From Nitrospinae bacterium RIFCSPLOWO2_12_39_16 (lineage in GTDB: Bacteria > Nitrospinota > Nitrospinia > UBA9942): a DNA stretch of 23,409 nt. Position 1 is the first letter of the stretch. Every line of letters begins with the position of its first letter. The position numbers were made by a program, and so were the translations under genes. The notes beneath the pieces were generated by a model, which was given only the letters and a program-made list of their open reading frames with translations, was not told the DNA's origin and made no database searches. The DNA is taken from NCBI GenBank assembly GCA_001805005.1, contig MHDO01000052.1, forward strand, positions 1 to 23,409, read 5' to 3'. Of this stretch, positions 6,441-15,333 are shown piece by piece.

Positions 6441-8857
6441 GCCTTTTTCTTATACACAGTAAGCAGTTTGCCAGTTTCAACATGCGCATAATCCGCTTTA
6501 ATATCAGTGAATATCTTTTTCAACTCGTTATACCGCCCGATCCGGGAAGTCCTCTCTTTCTTATCCTGGTAATTGGTGTAAATCTTTGACCAGGGGTCAG
6601 TAATGGTTTCCTGGTCGAAATTTGTGTCAACAAATATGTACTGAGGCTGACCTGTTCTTATTCTATCTATCGCATCATTTACCTCTCTATCAGTAAAAAG
6701 GTGCCAATTCATCTCAAAATAAGGCATTAGACTATATCGCTCTGCCAGAAAGGGTATTAGATTATCATATTTTGATATTATATATATACCTTTTTTTCCT
6801 TCATCAAATTTATGAATTAAATTAATGCCCTCTCTGATAAGGTCAGTATCAATGGTAGTTATGAGATTTGCCCTTGCCATGTCCCATTTATAGGTCTTAT
6901 GATTGGTAAAAATTTTATAAACCTTCCTTTTTTCTTTATAGAAATTAAAAACAGAAATTGAAATCAACAATATCAACACAAATGGCATCAAATTCGCTAT
7001 AAAATTCACACCTTTCTTCAAAACCTCTTTGTCTTTAAATAAAATCGTTTCAGAAATAAACAACATCAGCATTAATTGTAACCCAGCAAAAGGTAAAACA
7101 GTGGGCAAATGATTGGTGAGCCCGGACCAATAATAATAAACGAATAAACATTGAGTGTAAACAAAAACAAATAGATAGATATATTTGAAATAGAACTTTT
7201 CTTCTTTCAAATAAAACATTAATAAATATGAGGCAACTAAATACAATATTGTGAAAAAAATGATGATAGGCTTAGCGGGCCATGAAAAGAGCCCTATCAG
7301 GAAATAGTGAAATGTGTCGTCAGAAGTACCTCCCATTGACAGATAAAAAACGAGGAGGCTTAATATGGATACTGCTGCCAAATTTAGCAGCCACAGACTT
7401 CTATTGTTACCTTCCTTGTTTTCTATAATGTATAAGAGGGTTGATATCAAAAGAGAAACCATCAGCATACTTCCAAATTGGCGGTTTATTATAATACCTA
7501 AAATTGCAAGAAGCATTGCCCCCCACAAATAAGCAAGTCTGCCCTGCCTATAAAACATGAACATCAGTATAATTGCAGACGCATCAAAAAAATGTATAAC
7601 AGGTATTATCCCGGGTGCCAGAATAAAAGCGATGTATCCTTGAAAAAAAAACGAAAGACACAGGAAGGAAAAGCCTCCTAAAACATATAGCCAATCTTTA
7701 AAAATGAGATAAAGCATAGCTAAGAATATGATAAAGTAAACTATATAATAGGCATAACATTTATAAAAATCTTGAATAGATGCTTCGCCAAATAGCTCCA
7801 TGGTCCACTTAAAAATAAAAGTACACCCTAAACCATATTGCATATATATATCTTTTAGGGGTTTGCCTATTGCATATTCATTTATCGGATTTAAGATATG
7901 TCCAATATGGTTAATTTGCCCCCTTGCCATATTTTGATGGGAATATTCGAGTTCGTTATAAAGATAAAACTTCTTTACTTTTTCGAGATCGAGCGTTTTT
8001 AATTTCTCAAAGAAGTCTTTATAGTTTTCGTCTCCATAACTTACGTCAGAATTCTCCCGTAACTTTTTTAAAGACTCTTTCCAAGACAACTCATTACCTT
8101 CTGTCATAAAGATGACAAATTGTTGAAGTGGATTTATATTTATATTCTTCAATTCATTAAAAATATTACCGGATATACCGATCTCGCTCTTTAAAACATC
8201 AAACGCCTTCAATACGTCATCAATTTTATTATCATTTAGATATGTTAAAAAATCTCTACTATTTACATCCTCACCTTTTATACGTGTTATGCCATAGATA
8301 TCTTGATATTCATTCATCAAGTAAACCGGACCATTAATGACAAAGAAAGGTTCCAAAGAAATGAGAAACAGCATGATCCAAGCTAATATACTAAGTGTTT
8401 TTTTTGGCAACACTGGAACTAATAAGTAAAATAAAGGGGTAAGGAAAACGACAAAGGATATTATGATACGTTGTGCTACGGACAAAAATGGTATAAGAAT
8501 TAAAGAAATAGCGGAACCAAACAGAATCAAATAAGAATACGAATTTCTTTCTTGCTCTAAATTTTGTATCAGTTCCGTATTCTTCTTGTTAAGTATCAGG
8601 TATACGAATAGACTATACAACCCAAGAATAATGCACAAGAAAACATAATTAATCAGGTTGCTTTCTGCTGGATGAAAAAAGATAAAAACCCAGGGGAAAA
8701 TTTCAAAGCTATGATCGGTTAACAGTAACTCTTTTACCGACGATACTGTATTCCATGAACATATACCTAAGGCAAAAAAAGATAATATTAGTTGAACTCC
8801 AAACAAAAATAATTTATTCTTAATAGCCTCTATGAAGTGCTGAACATTGTTTTTCAT
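6437..8857 (-). CDS. Large multi-spanning membrane protein, GT-C glycosyltransferase-like
   Basis: An 806-aa inner-membrane protein with many hydrophobic segments: an N-terminal group up to about residue 178, a soluble stretch at about 180-320, a second membrane group at about 365-640, and a soluble C-terminal domain at about 650-806. After the soluble stretch comes HILNPINEYAIGKPLKDIYMQYG (320-342). This resembles the first periplasmic loop of GT-C enzymes, in which a G-x-P-x-x-D-(F/I)-Y-x-Q-Y-G segment is common. It may therefore transfer sugars from a lipid carrier, or act as a polymerase (Wzy role), on the periplasmic face. The exact family is not recognised. The start has AAGGTGG 6 nt upstream. 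The gene lies 16 nt after the double-LamG gene and overlaps the flippase as ATGA. Confidence 0.65.
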   Translation of the reverse strand: MKNNVQHFIEAIKNKLFLFGVQLILSFFALGICSWNTVSSVKELLLTDHSFEIFPWVFIFFHPAESNLINYVFLCIILGLYSLFVYLILNKKNTELIQNLEQERNSYSYLILFGSAISLILIPFLSVAQRIIISFVVFLTPLFYLLVPVLPKKTLSILAWIMLFLISLEPFFVINGPVYLMNEYQDIYGITRIKGEDVNSRDFLTYLNDNKIDDVLKAFDVLKSEIGISGNIFNELKNININPLQQFVIFMTEGNELSWKESLKKLRENSDVSYGDENYKDFFEKLKTLDLEKVKKFYLYNELEYSHQNMARGQINHIGHILNPINEYAIGKPLKDIYMQYGLGCTFIFKWTMELFGEASIQDFYKCYAYYIVYFIIFLAMLYLIFKDWLYVLGGFSFLCLSFFFQGYIAFILAPGIIPVIHFFDASAIILMFMFYRQGRLAYLWGAMLLAILGIIINRQFGSMLMVSLLISTLLYIIENKEGNNRSLWLLNLAAVSILSLLVFYLSMGGTSDDTFHYFLIGLFSWPAKPIIIFFTILYLVASYLLMFYLKEEKFYFKYIYLFVFVYTQCLFVYYYWSGLTNHLPTVLPFAGLQLMLMLFISETILFKDKEVLKKGVNFIANLMPFVLILLISISVFNFYKEKRKVYKIFTNHKTYKWDMARANLITTIDTDLIREGINLIHKFDEGKKGIYIISKYDNLIPFLAERYSLMPYFEMNWHLFTDREVNDAIDRIRTGQPQYIFVDTNFDQETITDPWSKIYTNYQDKKERTSRIGRYNELKKIFTDIKADYAHVETGKLLTVYKKKA

Positions 8858-8873
8858 TAAACCACCTTATGCA

Positions 8874-10304
8874 TTAATCAGGAAGATTTGAAACTATAAC
8901 ATGATAAGAAATTGTAATAAAGAAAAATATCACCAACATTCTCAATGCAGACAACAAAAATATTGTACTTATACCAGCCTTCTGGAACAACTCGTACTTT
9001 ATTTCAAAATCCGATAGTTCTCCATCAAAATGTCGCATTCGACTAAACCCTGTGCCAATTGCAATATCAGAAACATCAAAATCTATATTGCCTATTAAGG
9101 TACTAACTATTGGTTCATTGTCAAAAAATATCTTCAAATCATTATTTTTTCGTATTTCAATCTCTACTTTATGCCATTCATTAAAGGTTAAAATTTTTGT
9201 GAGGTCAAAGGCCTTAAATATTGCAGAATCCCTACTTCCAATTAATAGACTTAATGTTGACGGTTTTGAAAGCTCCATACGAATCCCGGTATTTACTGGT
9301 GCCGTTTGAAAGATATTGTTCCATTCAGAAACTGAATAAGCCTTCATTTTAAATTTTACCCTCATATCCATTGCATCAGATCTTCTTGATTCTTGATATT
9401 TTTTTACTTCCGCTAATTTCCGGTCATTGGAGCGGTTGTCATAATGAATATTCGCATATTTTGAACTTCCTATCTTTTTATATTCGAACGCGTTATTATA
9501 AATTATAAGTGACGTTAATACCATTACATCTACAATTAGAACAATGGATAGAGCCAAAACAGCCTTTTTCTTGTTGACTTTAATATACTCTCTAATTGAT
9601 TGATTTATCCCCAGCAATATTAAAAGCGAAATAACTCCAATACAAAGTATAAGAAATATTTTAATAGATATTATAGTTAAATGGGCATTTTTATTCTCCT
9701 CAAAAAGTTTATATTTGATTCTAAAGTTAGTTAGTTCTCCATCAAAAGGTCGTGTTCTACTATATCCACTCCCCACTGCTATCTCAGAAATATCATAATC
9801 AAAGTTCGGATCAATTATATCAAGTATAACATGGCCATCCAGCCATACTCTTAAATGTTTGTTTATATCTGCCAAAACCCTAACTGAGTATCGTTTATTT
9901 AATCTCAGAGAATCTGTTAAGAGAAAGCCTCTATACCCATCCGAATTTTTGGTCCCGACAACCAGGCTCAATATTGCTGGCTCAGCAATCTCCATCCTTA
10001 TGCCGGTGTTGGACGGTGCCGTTTGAAAGATATCCTGCCAATTATGGACAGAATAAAGCCTGGCATCAAAACTGATCTCAACCTCTTTGTATTCAGATTT
10101 AACCGATTCTGAAAAATCTTTTATAGCTGATAGTGCGGAATCTCCAGAACGGTTGTCATAATTTACATTAATATGATCCCCTCTTTTCACTTCTTTGAAC
10201 TTGAAACTGTCGGCAGAAATATGAACCTGTCTCAGCAATAACAAGCATGACACCAATGCAATAAATAGTACAAAAAAAGTTCTGATTGATATTCTAATTT
10301 TCAT
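8874..10304 (-). CDS. Membrane protein with two tandem LamG-like (concanavalin A-like) modules
   Basis: A 476-aa protein with no enzyme domain recognised. Layout: membrane segment 7-25, LamG-like module 45-198, membrane segments 209-232 and 246-269, second module 285-438, membrane segment 446-469. Both modules share N-x-x-YDNRS, IFQTAP-x-NTGIRME, LSL-x-x-G and IA(V/I)G(S/T)G(Y/F)SR-x-R-FDGEL, the LamG-type pattern of a laminin G/pentraxin beta-sandwich. With the N-terminus in the cytoplasm, both modules face the periplasm. The two halves clearly arose by duplication. It probably binds glycan, by analogy with lectin-like folds; that is inference. The gene is preceded by GAGGA and lies 30 nt after the 673-aa gene. 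The same module heads two membrane glycosyltransferases in this cluster. Confidence 0.75.
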   Translation of the reverse strand: MKIRISIRTFFVLFIALVSCLLLLRQVHISADSFKFKEVKRGDHINVNYDNRSGDSALSAIKDFSESVKSEYKEVEISFDARLYSVHNWQDIFQTAPSNTGIRMEIAEPAILSLVVGTKNSDGYRGFLLTDSLRLNKRYSVRVLADINKHLRVWLDGHVILDIIDPNFDYDISEIAVGSGYSRTRPFDGELTNFRIKYKLFEENKNAHLTIISIKIFLILCIGVISLLILLGINQSIREYIKVNKKKAVLALSIVLIVDVMVLTSLIIYNNAFEYKKIGSSKYANIHYDNRSNDRKLAEVKKYQESRRSDAMDMRVKFKMKAYSVSEWNNIFQTAPVNTGIRMELSKPSTLSLLIGSRDSAIFKAFDLTKILTFNEWHKVEIEIRKNNDLKIFFDNEPIVSTLIGNIDFDVSDIAIGTGFSRMRHFDGELSDFEIKYELFQKAGISTIFLLSALRMLVIFFFITISYHVIVSNLPD

Positions 10305-10334
10305 TTACTATGTGTTCCTCATGCTTACCTTTAA

Positions 10335-12356
10335 TTACTCTAATCCACCGAAATACTTCAGATAATAACTAAGATCGCATTTATCCAGCTTCTCATCGTA
10401 AGACTCCTTCAATAACCTTTTCGTGTCAATGATTATAAAAGAGGGGTTTTCGTATGCAATAAAATCTGAATATTTCTTCACTATACAAACACTACATTTT
10501 AGATCTTCTTTTTTCAGCAAAATAGCCACTTGCTTGTTCAAATGAGGCTTAATATTCGGAATATTTCCTGAAAAATTCAGGTTCAACCAATTCAGAGGAA
10601 TAATTGGTGCCAGCATGTATTCATCCATCCTCAACCTGTGAGTTATGAGTGCATAGGAATTAATATCCACTTTTTGATTTAATGTAGCAAGGTCAAACAT
10701 GTCCCTTGTAACATATCCTCTCTCTTGTTTATATTTGTTTATATAAAACAAACCGCTTGCCATTATCAATAAAATCATCATGTACCTTGCCGATTTAACC
10801 ATATATTCAATTAGCCTCGACTTAGACCTTGAACAAAAACTTAGCGAAGCAAATACTAAAACAAAAATAAGGGGCAAAAAAATTGTATAAGCCTTCATAT
10901 ATTGATAATTATGTATATGTTCAACATAACTATTTTTTATAAAAATAAGAGAGATAAAAAAAGGCGCCGACAACCAGAAAGACTTATCCACATCCTTGGC
11001 TTTCGATATATAAACAAGAACAACAGTTAAGATAAGTTCCGATAAAATAATATTTAACAATAAATCCCATTTCGACCTAATCTGCAAATCAGTGCCCATT
11101 TTGGGGTTGTTTGCAAATATATCTGATATGCCGAGTATTTCTGTAGGGAATGCCCATTTTGGCTGCCACCATCCGGCAATTCCTACATTTTTTAGATGAG
11201 CGATAATAAAATACAGCCATTTAAAGCTGAACGGTAAAACTATTAAAAATCCTATCCCAACTGATGTCACAATTAGTATAGTCGAATAAAGCTTAACCCT
11301 TCTCGTTAAAATAATGTCAAAAAACATTACAAGAACAAGAAATATAATAAAAGTAAAAATCAATTCATTATATATACTAAGAAGGCCAGCGGTCAGAAAA
11401 GCAACAAGGAATATTTGTTGAAGATTTTCCTTGTCAAAAAATAGATCCAAAAAACGCAATCTTTTCAACCGCGGCTCATCCCTTCTCAACCACAAGAACA
11501 CGAGCAGCATGATCAGGAATACTGGCATTCCAAATATTTGGGCACTCTGGCCTTCGTAATAAATATTGAGCAGGTTGCAATTCAGAAGCAAGGCCAAAGA
11601 TGCGAGAAGGGAGAAGATGTATGAGTATTCAAAGAAGTAAAAAAAGAAAAAATATGTCAGCGCAAAAATCAATGCATAATTAAAAATGAGGCCGATAAAT
11701 GCGACGCGCAACACGTTATCCTGCCCGGTTATGTAAGTTAAATTTGCAAGAATCGCCGAGTATCCCCAGCGAAGCGCTTTAAGAAGAAACTCTGAATCTA
11801 CATAGGAATTAAACTTAAGGGCGTAAATATTATTTTTCTTTGCAGCAACTATATCTTTTGTATCTAATTGGTTCATTATTTCTATTTCAGCACTCCTCAA
11901 TGTTCCGTCTTTAAATAGAAATTGAGCCGTTTCAGTATATCCAACCTGGTCAATGCCTATCCTATAAGGTGTAGTCAAAAAGTTTCCCTCAAACGTTGGG
12001 GATAGTACAATTATTAATGCTGCAATCACAAGGATTGACCCCAATAAATATTTGAGACTCATTTGTTTTAAGGATTCAATCCCATTCAAAATTAGATCCT
12101 TTTTGTACTTCAGAGATAAGCTGAGTGTTATAATTCCGGCAAATACGGAAATATAACTTGAATAAATGATATGCAAATTAAAAGAGATTATATAGGCGGA
12201 GATTGCAGAAAGTTGCAACAATCCGCAAACTGGCATAAGGAAAGGGAAGATAACCGGGTTTCTCAAAAAATTAGGGGTTAAAAGGATATAAATTCCTATA
12301 CCTGTAAAGGAAAGGAAAAGATAAGCCACCACTGTAACATATATAAATTCCAGCAT
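10335..12356 (-). CDS. Multi-spanning membrane protein, probable GT-C-like glycosyltransferase
   Basis: A 673-aa protein with about a dozen hydrophobic segments and a soluble C-terminal part (about 555-673) containing HRLRMDEYMLAPIIP. After four N-terminal membrane segments comes TPYRIGIDQVGYTETAQFL (129-147). An acidic residue (Asp136) in the first large periplasmic loop followed by an aromatic/alanine-rich helix is the usual GT-C arrangement, so a lipid-phosphate-sugar-dependent transferase or polymerase is likely. I do not recognise a specific family. The ATG has AAGGG 5 nt upstream. It lies 50 nt downstream of the Alg5-like gene and 30 nt before the double-LamG gene, in the same direction. 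Confidence 0.6.
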   Translation of the reverse strand: MLEFIYVTVVAYLFLSFTGIGIYILLTPNFLRNPVIFPFLMPVCGLLQLSAISAYIISFNLHIIYSSYISVFAGIITLSLSLKYKKDLILNGIESLKQMSLKYLLGSILVIAALIIVLSPTFEGNFLTTPYRIGIDQVGYTETAQFLFKDGTLRSAEIEIMNQLDTKDIVAAKKNNIYALKFNSYVDSEFLLKALRWGYSAILANLTYITGQDNVLRVAFIGLIFNYALIFALTYFFFFYFFEYSYIFSLLASLALLLNCNLLNIYYEGQSAQIFGMPVFLIMLLVFLWLRRDEPRLKRLRFLDLFFDKENLQQIFLVAFLTAGLLSIYNELIFTFIIFLVLVMFFDIILTRRVKLYSTILIVTSVGIGFLIVLPFSFKWLYFIIAHLKNVGIAGWWQPKWAFPTEILGISDIFANNPKMGTDLQIRSKWDLLLNIILSELILTVVLVYISKAKDVDKSFWLSAPFFISLIFIKNSYVEHIHNYQYMKAYTIFLPLIFVLVFASLSFCSRSKSRLIEYMVKSARYMMILLIMASGLFYINKYKQERGYVTRDMFDLATLNQKVDINSYALITHRLRMDEYMLAPIIPLNWLNLNFSGNIPNIKPHLNKQVAILLKKEDLKCSVCIVKKYSDFIAYENPSFIIIDTKRLLKESYDEKLDKCDLSYYLKYFGGLE

Positions 12357-12406
12357 AATAACCCTTGCTCGCCTATTTGACTATAATTATAAAAAAGATA
12401 AATAGT

Positions 12407-13219
12407 TTAATCTATCAGGGATGCCAAATAACGGTCTTTTCTTCCAGGAAGATGCAAGAGGCTGAATATCTTCAGGCACTCAAGCCCACCTGAGATAAAA
12501 TCCTTCCATCCGACCTTTGAGCCTTTTACATCAGCCCATTCTTCTAACGGATACTCGACCCATGTGCTTTCTGGCTCTTTAACCCCACGTGCCCTCTCGA
12601 TTAAAGCGAGCCTCGCCAGAAGTTCGACGTCAAAAGTCCAATTGACACTGAAGGGTTTTTTCAAGCTCTTCTTCAAGCTATCAGTTTTTTTGAATATTTT
12701 AGCCCCGCACTGGGTATCATAGATAGGTATCTGGAGGACCAAGCTCGCAAACGTGGCAAAGACCCTTCCCATGTAATGCCGCATGGCATGCCTTTTTATT
12801 GTTCGACCGAGCAACCGCACGCGAGAGCCTATTACCAAATTATTATCAGAGGTGTCGAGTATTCTGCAGAAATTATTTATTGCATACAGGGGGGTGGCGA
12901 GGTCGGCGTCCCAGTAACCGATGTTTATATAATCCAGCTCCAGCGTTTTCATTAACCCCTGCCGCACAGCCTCAGCCTTCCCGGAATTTTTTTCAAGGTT
13001 GAGATAAGATATCTGAGTGGGATTGGCCTTCTGAAGCGAGATGAGGAGGTCAAGGGTAGTATCTCGGCTCCCATCGTTTACGAATAAGAAATGGAGGTTT
13101 TTATCCCCCTTAAGAAAATCAAGGAATGCATCTCGATTAAGCCTTTTAGCCTCATTGTAGCAGGGGACTATAATAGCAGTTTTTTTCGTAAGAACCATCC
13201 TATATATCTCGACTTCCAT
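12407..13219 (-). CDS. Family 2 glycosyltransferase, Alg5-like (polyprenyl-phosphate sugar synthase)
   Basis: A 270-aa cytoplasmic enzyme resembling dolichyl-phosphate beta-glucosyltransferases (Alg5). These move a hexose from a nucleotide sugar to a polyprenyl phosphate to make a lipid-linked donor. Motifs: AIIVPCYNEAKRL at 15-27, FVNDGSRDTT at 46-55, LNLEKNSGKAEAVRQG at 73-88, YWDADLATPL at 102-111 (DxD-type site), IGSRV, and YDTQCGAKIFK, all characteristic of the Alg5/DPM group. No C-terminal membrane segments are seen. A second in-frame start at Met8 (MVLTKKTAIIV) is equally plausible, as neither has a good Shine-Dalgarno. It likely feeds the adjacent GT-C proteins with donor, an inference from biochemistry and context. 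Confidence 0.85.
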   Translation of the reverse strand: MEVEIYRMVLTKKTAIIVPCYNEAKRLNRDAFLDFLKGDKNLHFLFVNDGSRDTTLDLLISLQKANPTQISYLNLEKNSGKAEAVRQGLMKTLELDYINIGYWDADLATPLYAINNFCRILDTSDNNLVIGSRVRLLGRTIKRHAMRHYMGRVFATFASLVLQIPIYDTQCGAKIFKKTDSLKKSLKKPFSVNWTFDVELLARLALIERARGVKEPESTWVEYPLEEWADVKGSKVGWKDFISGGLECLKIFSLLHLPGRKDRYLASLID

Positions 13220-13265
13220 GATAAAATTGCATAGAAACTGGTAGACACTTTCGCCTATTCTCTAA

Positions 13266-15260
13266 TTATACTCCCTTTACTATCTTTTTTTCCTGTTGGC
13301 ATAAACTCCTTGCTTGGCGTGTATAGTACCAGGTACCCAATCCACTAAAAACAATCGTAAACACTCCTATTCCCATTATTATCGGGTTCAGGATAACCGC
13401 TATATTTACCACATATGGTACGATCTGAAGCGAAGGCTCAAATTGGAAATAATAATAACTTTTAGATATAAGCATCAAGGAAAATATCACTATAAATGAA
13501 AGGTCATGATTGTCGGTTTCAGTTTTGTTAATAAACAGGAATAGGGGTATGAATACATGGATCAGTTTATAATCCGCTGAAACGTGCGGCAAAATGTTCA
13601 TGCAAAATACCAGGAGCGTCACTTTTTTCCAATATTTCTTCTCTATAAACATATATGCTGAAATCAATGTAAAAAAAAGCAGTGTGGACCAAGTGTATAG
13701 TTTAAAAAACAATTTAACAAAGGCATGAAAAGATTCTGGGTGGAAGTAAGCGACAATAGCTTTCATTCCACAGAAAGCACTGTTGCAATATCCCAGACCT
13801 CCATTCCCTATAGCATAGTCTTCGTTGTAGAGCTGCAGATTAGACATATGGAGTTTTAGGTTCACCAATATTCCACCTTTAAAAGAAGCATAGCTCGCTA
13901 CCATTATAAGAAATGCTAAAAGAAGAGTATAAAATACAGCCTTGTATTTCCTATCAGACAAAAGAAGTATTATAAAGATGGCCGGAAACAACTTCAATGC
14001 TATTGCCATTGATAAGAAAGGTATACTTTTATAAACCCTTCCTTCCTCATAAAGATAAATGAATATTGCAAGGAAGATGAAAAGTATTAATTCGTAATTA
14101 CCCCTGTTCAAGCAAAATAAGAACGGATAGGTAAGGAAAGAAAAGATAAATACATTTTTTATAATAGTCGCATTATCAGAAAATGGGATATTCCCCCAAC
14201 AGTATATGATAAAAAATATAAAGAAAATAAGGAGGTATAGGAAAATTGACAGACTTCCAGGCAAGACTGCAAAAATCGAAGCCAGCCGGTACAGGAAAGG
14301 AAACTGGCTGGCGAAACCAGCTTTTAAGGCATAAGGGTTATTGTCATGAACGTAACTGGATACTTGTGTGAAATCATCAAAAAGACCATTAGGGCTAAGC
14401 AGATAATCAAACACATTCTCATGGAAACCGAAATAGCTCAATACTAAATAATGGCAGAATGACAATGAAAACCCTACACCGACCAATAAACCTATTATCC
14501 GTATTCTTTTCCTTTGGGCTTCAAGATATTGAGCAGGGACTGGATGTTGGCTCTGAAGCAACACGTATAACCCTTCGTCATCATTACATACCAAGAGCTT
14601 ATAGAACAGGAGCAGTGCAGATATGACCAGCAATATATTAGTTAATATGGTGATGAGACCGAAGATAAACACCCGCTGATAACGCTCGTAATTGATATGG
14701 AAATTCTTTATCTCACCCTGGAAGCCCCTTAATTTATTATAACCACTGCCCACAGCAATGTCAGATGTATTGTACATGATTGATTTATCAACAACAGACA
14801 GCATGTTCTGCCCATCTATATCGACCTCAATCTTTTTATCCTCATTTACATTGACCTCCACCTTGTGCCAAACGTTTAATTCAAACTTATCTGTAATCTT
14901 GTAAATATTGACTGCAGCTTTATCATTTCCTGCTATCAGGCTCAAAGTATTAGGATGGCTTAATTCAAGTCTTATTGTTAAAGGGTCATCAGCCGTTTGA
15001 AACACATTACCATAATTATCATCCAGGGCCTTCACATCGAAATAGATGGAGATATTTTTGGGCTCGGACTTTTTATCAGACCTGAATTCCTTTGGCTTAG
15101 AAATGCATGGATCATTCGAATGGTAATCGTAATTTATATTGGAATATTCGGTTTTTATGGCCTTTTTTGTTGTCGGGCTTTCGGAATAAAAAATGACAAC
15201 ACCTAATAAGATAAAGGTGCCGAACAGCAACAGTCCGATTTTTTTATCACTGAGTATCAT
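13266..15260 (-). CDS. LamG-like module fused to a GT87-like membrane glycosyltransferase
   Basis: A 664-aa protein. Layout: membrane segment 7-24, LamG-like module about 40-193, membrane segment 197-221, then a multi-spanning domain from about 255 to the end. The module carries NINYDYHS, VFQTADDPLTIRLEL, NTLSLIAGN, WHKVEV and DIAVGSGYNKLRGFQGEI. The membrane domain resembles GT87 (polyprenol-phosphate mannosyltransferase/PimE-like, DUF2029): LFDDF (Asp295/296) in the first loop, CLNRGNYELILF at 384-393, and ALKLFPAIF with Lys423/Pro426. It should use a polyprenyl-phosphate sugar on the periplasmic side. The ATG at 15260 is preceded by AAAGGA. A GT87 paralogue with a different N-terminus starts the visible operon (right edge). 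The module DNA is close to that of the 17.2-20.1 kb gene. Confidence 0.78.
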   Translation of the reverse strand: MILSDKKIGLLLFGTFILLGVVIFYSESPTTKKAIKTEYSNINYDYHSNDPCISKPKEFRSDKKSEPKNISIYFDVKALDDNYGNVFQTADDPLTIRLELSHPNTLSLIAGNDKAAVNIYKITDKFELNVWHKVEVNVNEDKKIEVDIDGQNMLSVVDKSIMYNTSDIAVGSGYNKLRGFQGEIKNFHINYERYQRVFIFGLITILTNILLVISALLLFYKLLVCNDDEGLYVLLQSQHPVPAQYLEAQRKRIRIIGLLVGVGFSLSFCHYLVLSYFGFHENVFDYLLSPNGLFDDFTQVSSYVHDNNPYALKAGFASQFPFLYRLASIFAVLPGSLSIFLYLLIFFIFFIIYCWGNIPFSDNATIIKNVFIFSFLTYPFLFCLNRGNYELILFIFLAIFIYLYEEGRVYKSIPFLSMAIALKLFPAIFIILLLSDRKYKAVFYTLLLAFLIMVASYASFKGGILVNLKLHMSNLQLYNEDYAIGNGGLGYCNSAFCGMKAIVAYFHPESFHAFVKLFFKLYTWSTLLFFTLISAYMFIEKKYWKKVTLLVFCMNILPHVSADYKLIHVFIPLFLFINKTETDNHDLSFIVIFSLMLISKSYYYFQFEPSLQIVPYVVNIAVILNPIIMGIGVFTIVFSGLGTWYYTRQARSLCQQEKKIVKGV
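14668..14714. repeat. 47-bp identical segment shared with 19514-19560 (copy B)
   Basis: Identical to 19514-19560. It encodes the C-terminal end of the LamG-like module and the start of the next membrane segment. High but imperfect similarity continues rightward, most clearly to about 14985 and more weakly to the gene start. Confidence 0.85.
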
Positions 15261-15333
15261 CTGTCCAAGTTCCTTTTAAAGTAGATATAATTTGAATATG
15301 CAATGCCAATAAGTGTTATTTAGTGACGTCACT

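Noticed and set aside
7643..7651. A9 tract in the 806-aa gene as a second phase-variation site
   Set aside because: The reading frame is intact across it, so there is no evidence of switching beyond the tract itself.
15322..15333. Perfect 12-bp palindrome AGTGACGTCACT just after a stop codon, considered as an operator
   Set aside because: Several 12-bp palindromes are expected by chance in 23 kb, and this one is single and not clearly placed at a promoter.
15261..15333. Possible promoter (TTATTG, 17 nt, TATATC on the - strand) in the 73-nt gap before the 664-aa gene
   Set aside because: The match to the -35/-10 consensus is weak and the region is AT-rich, so it is not supportable.
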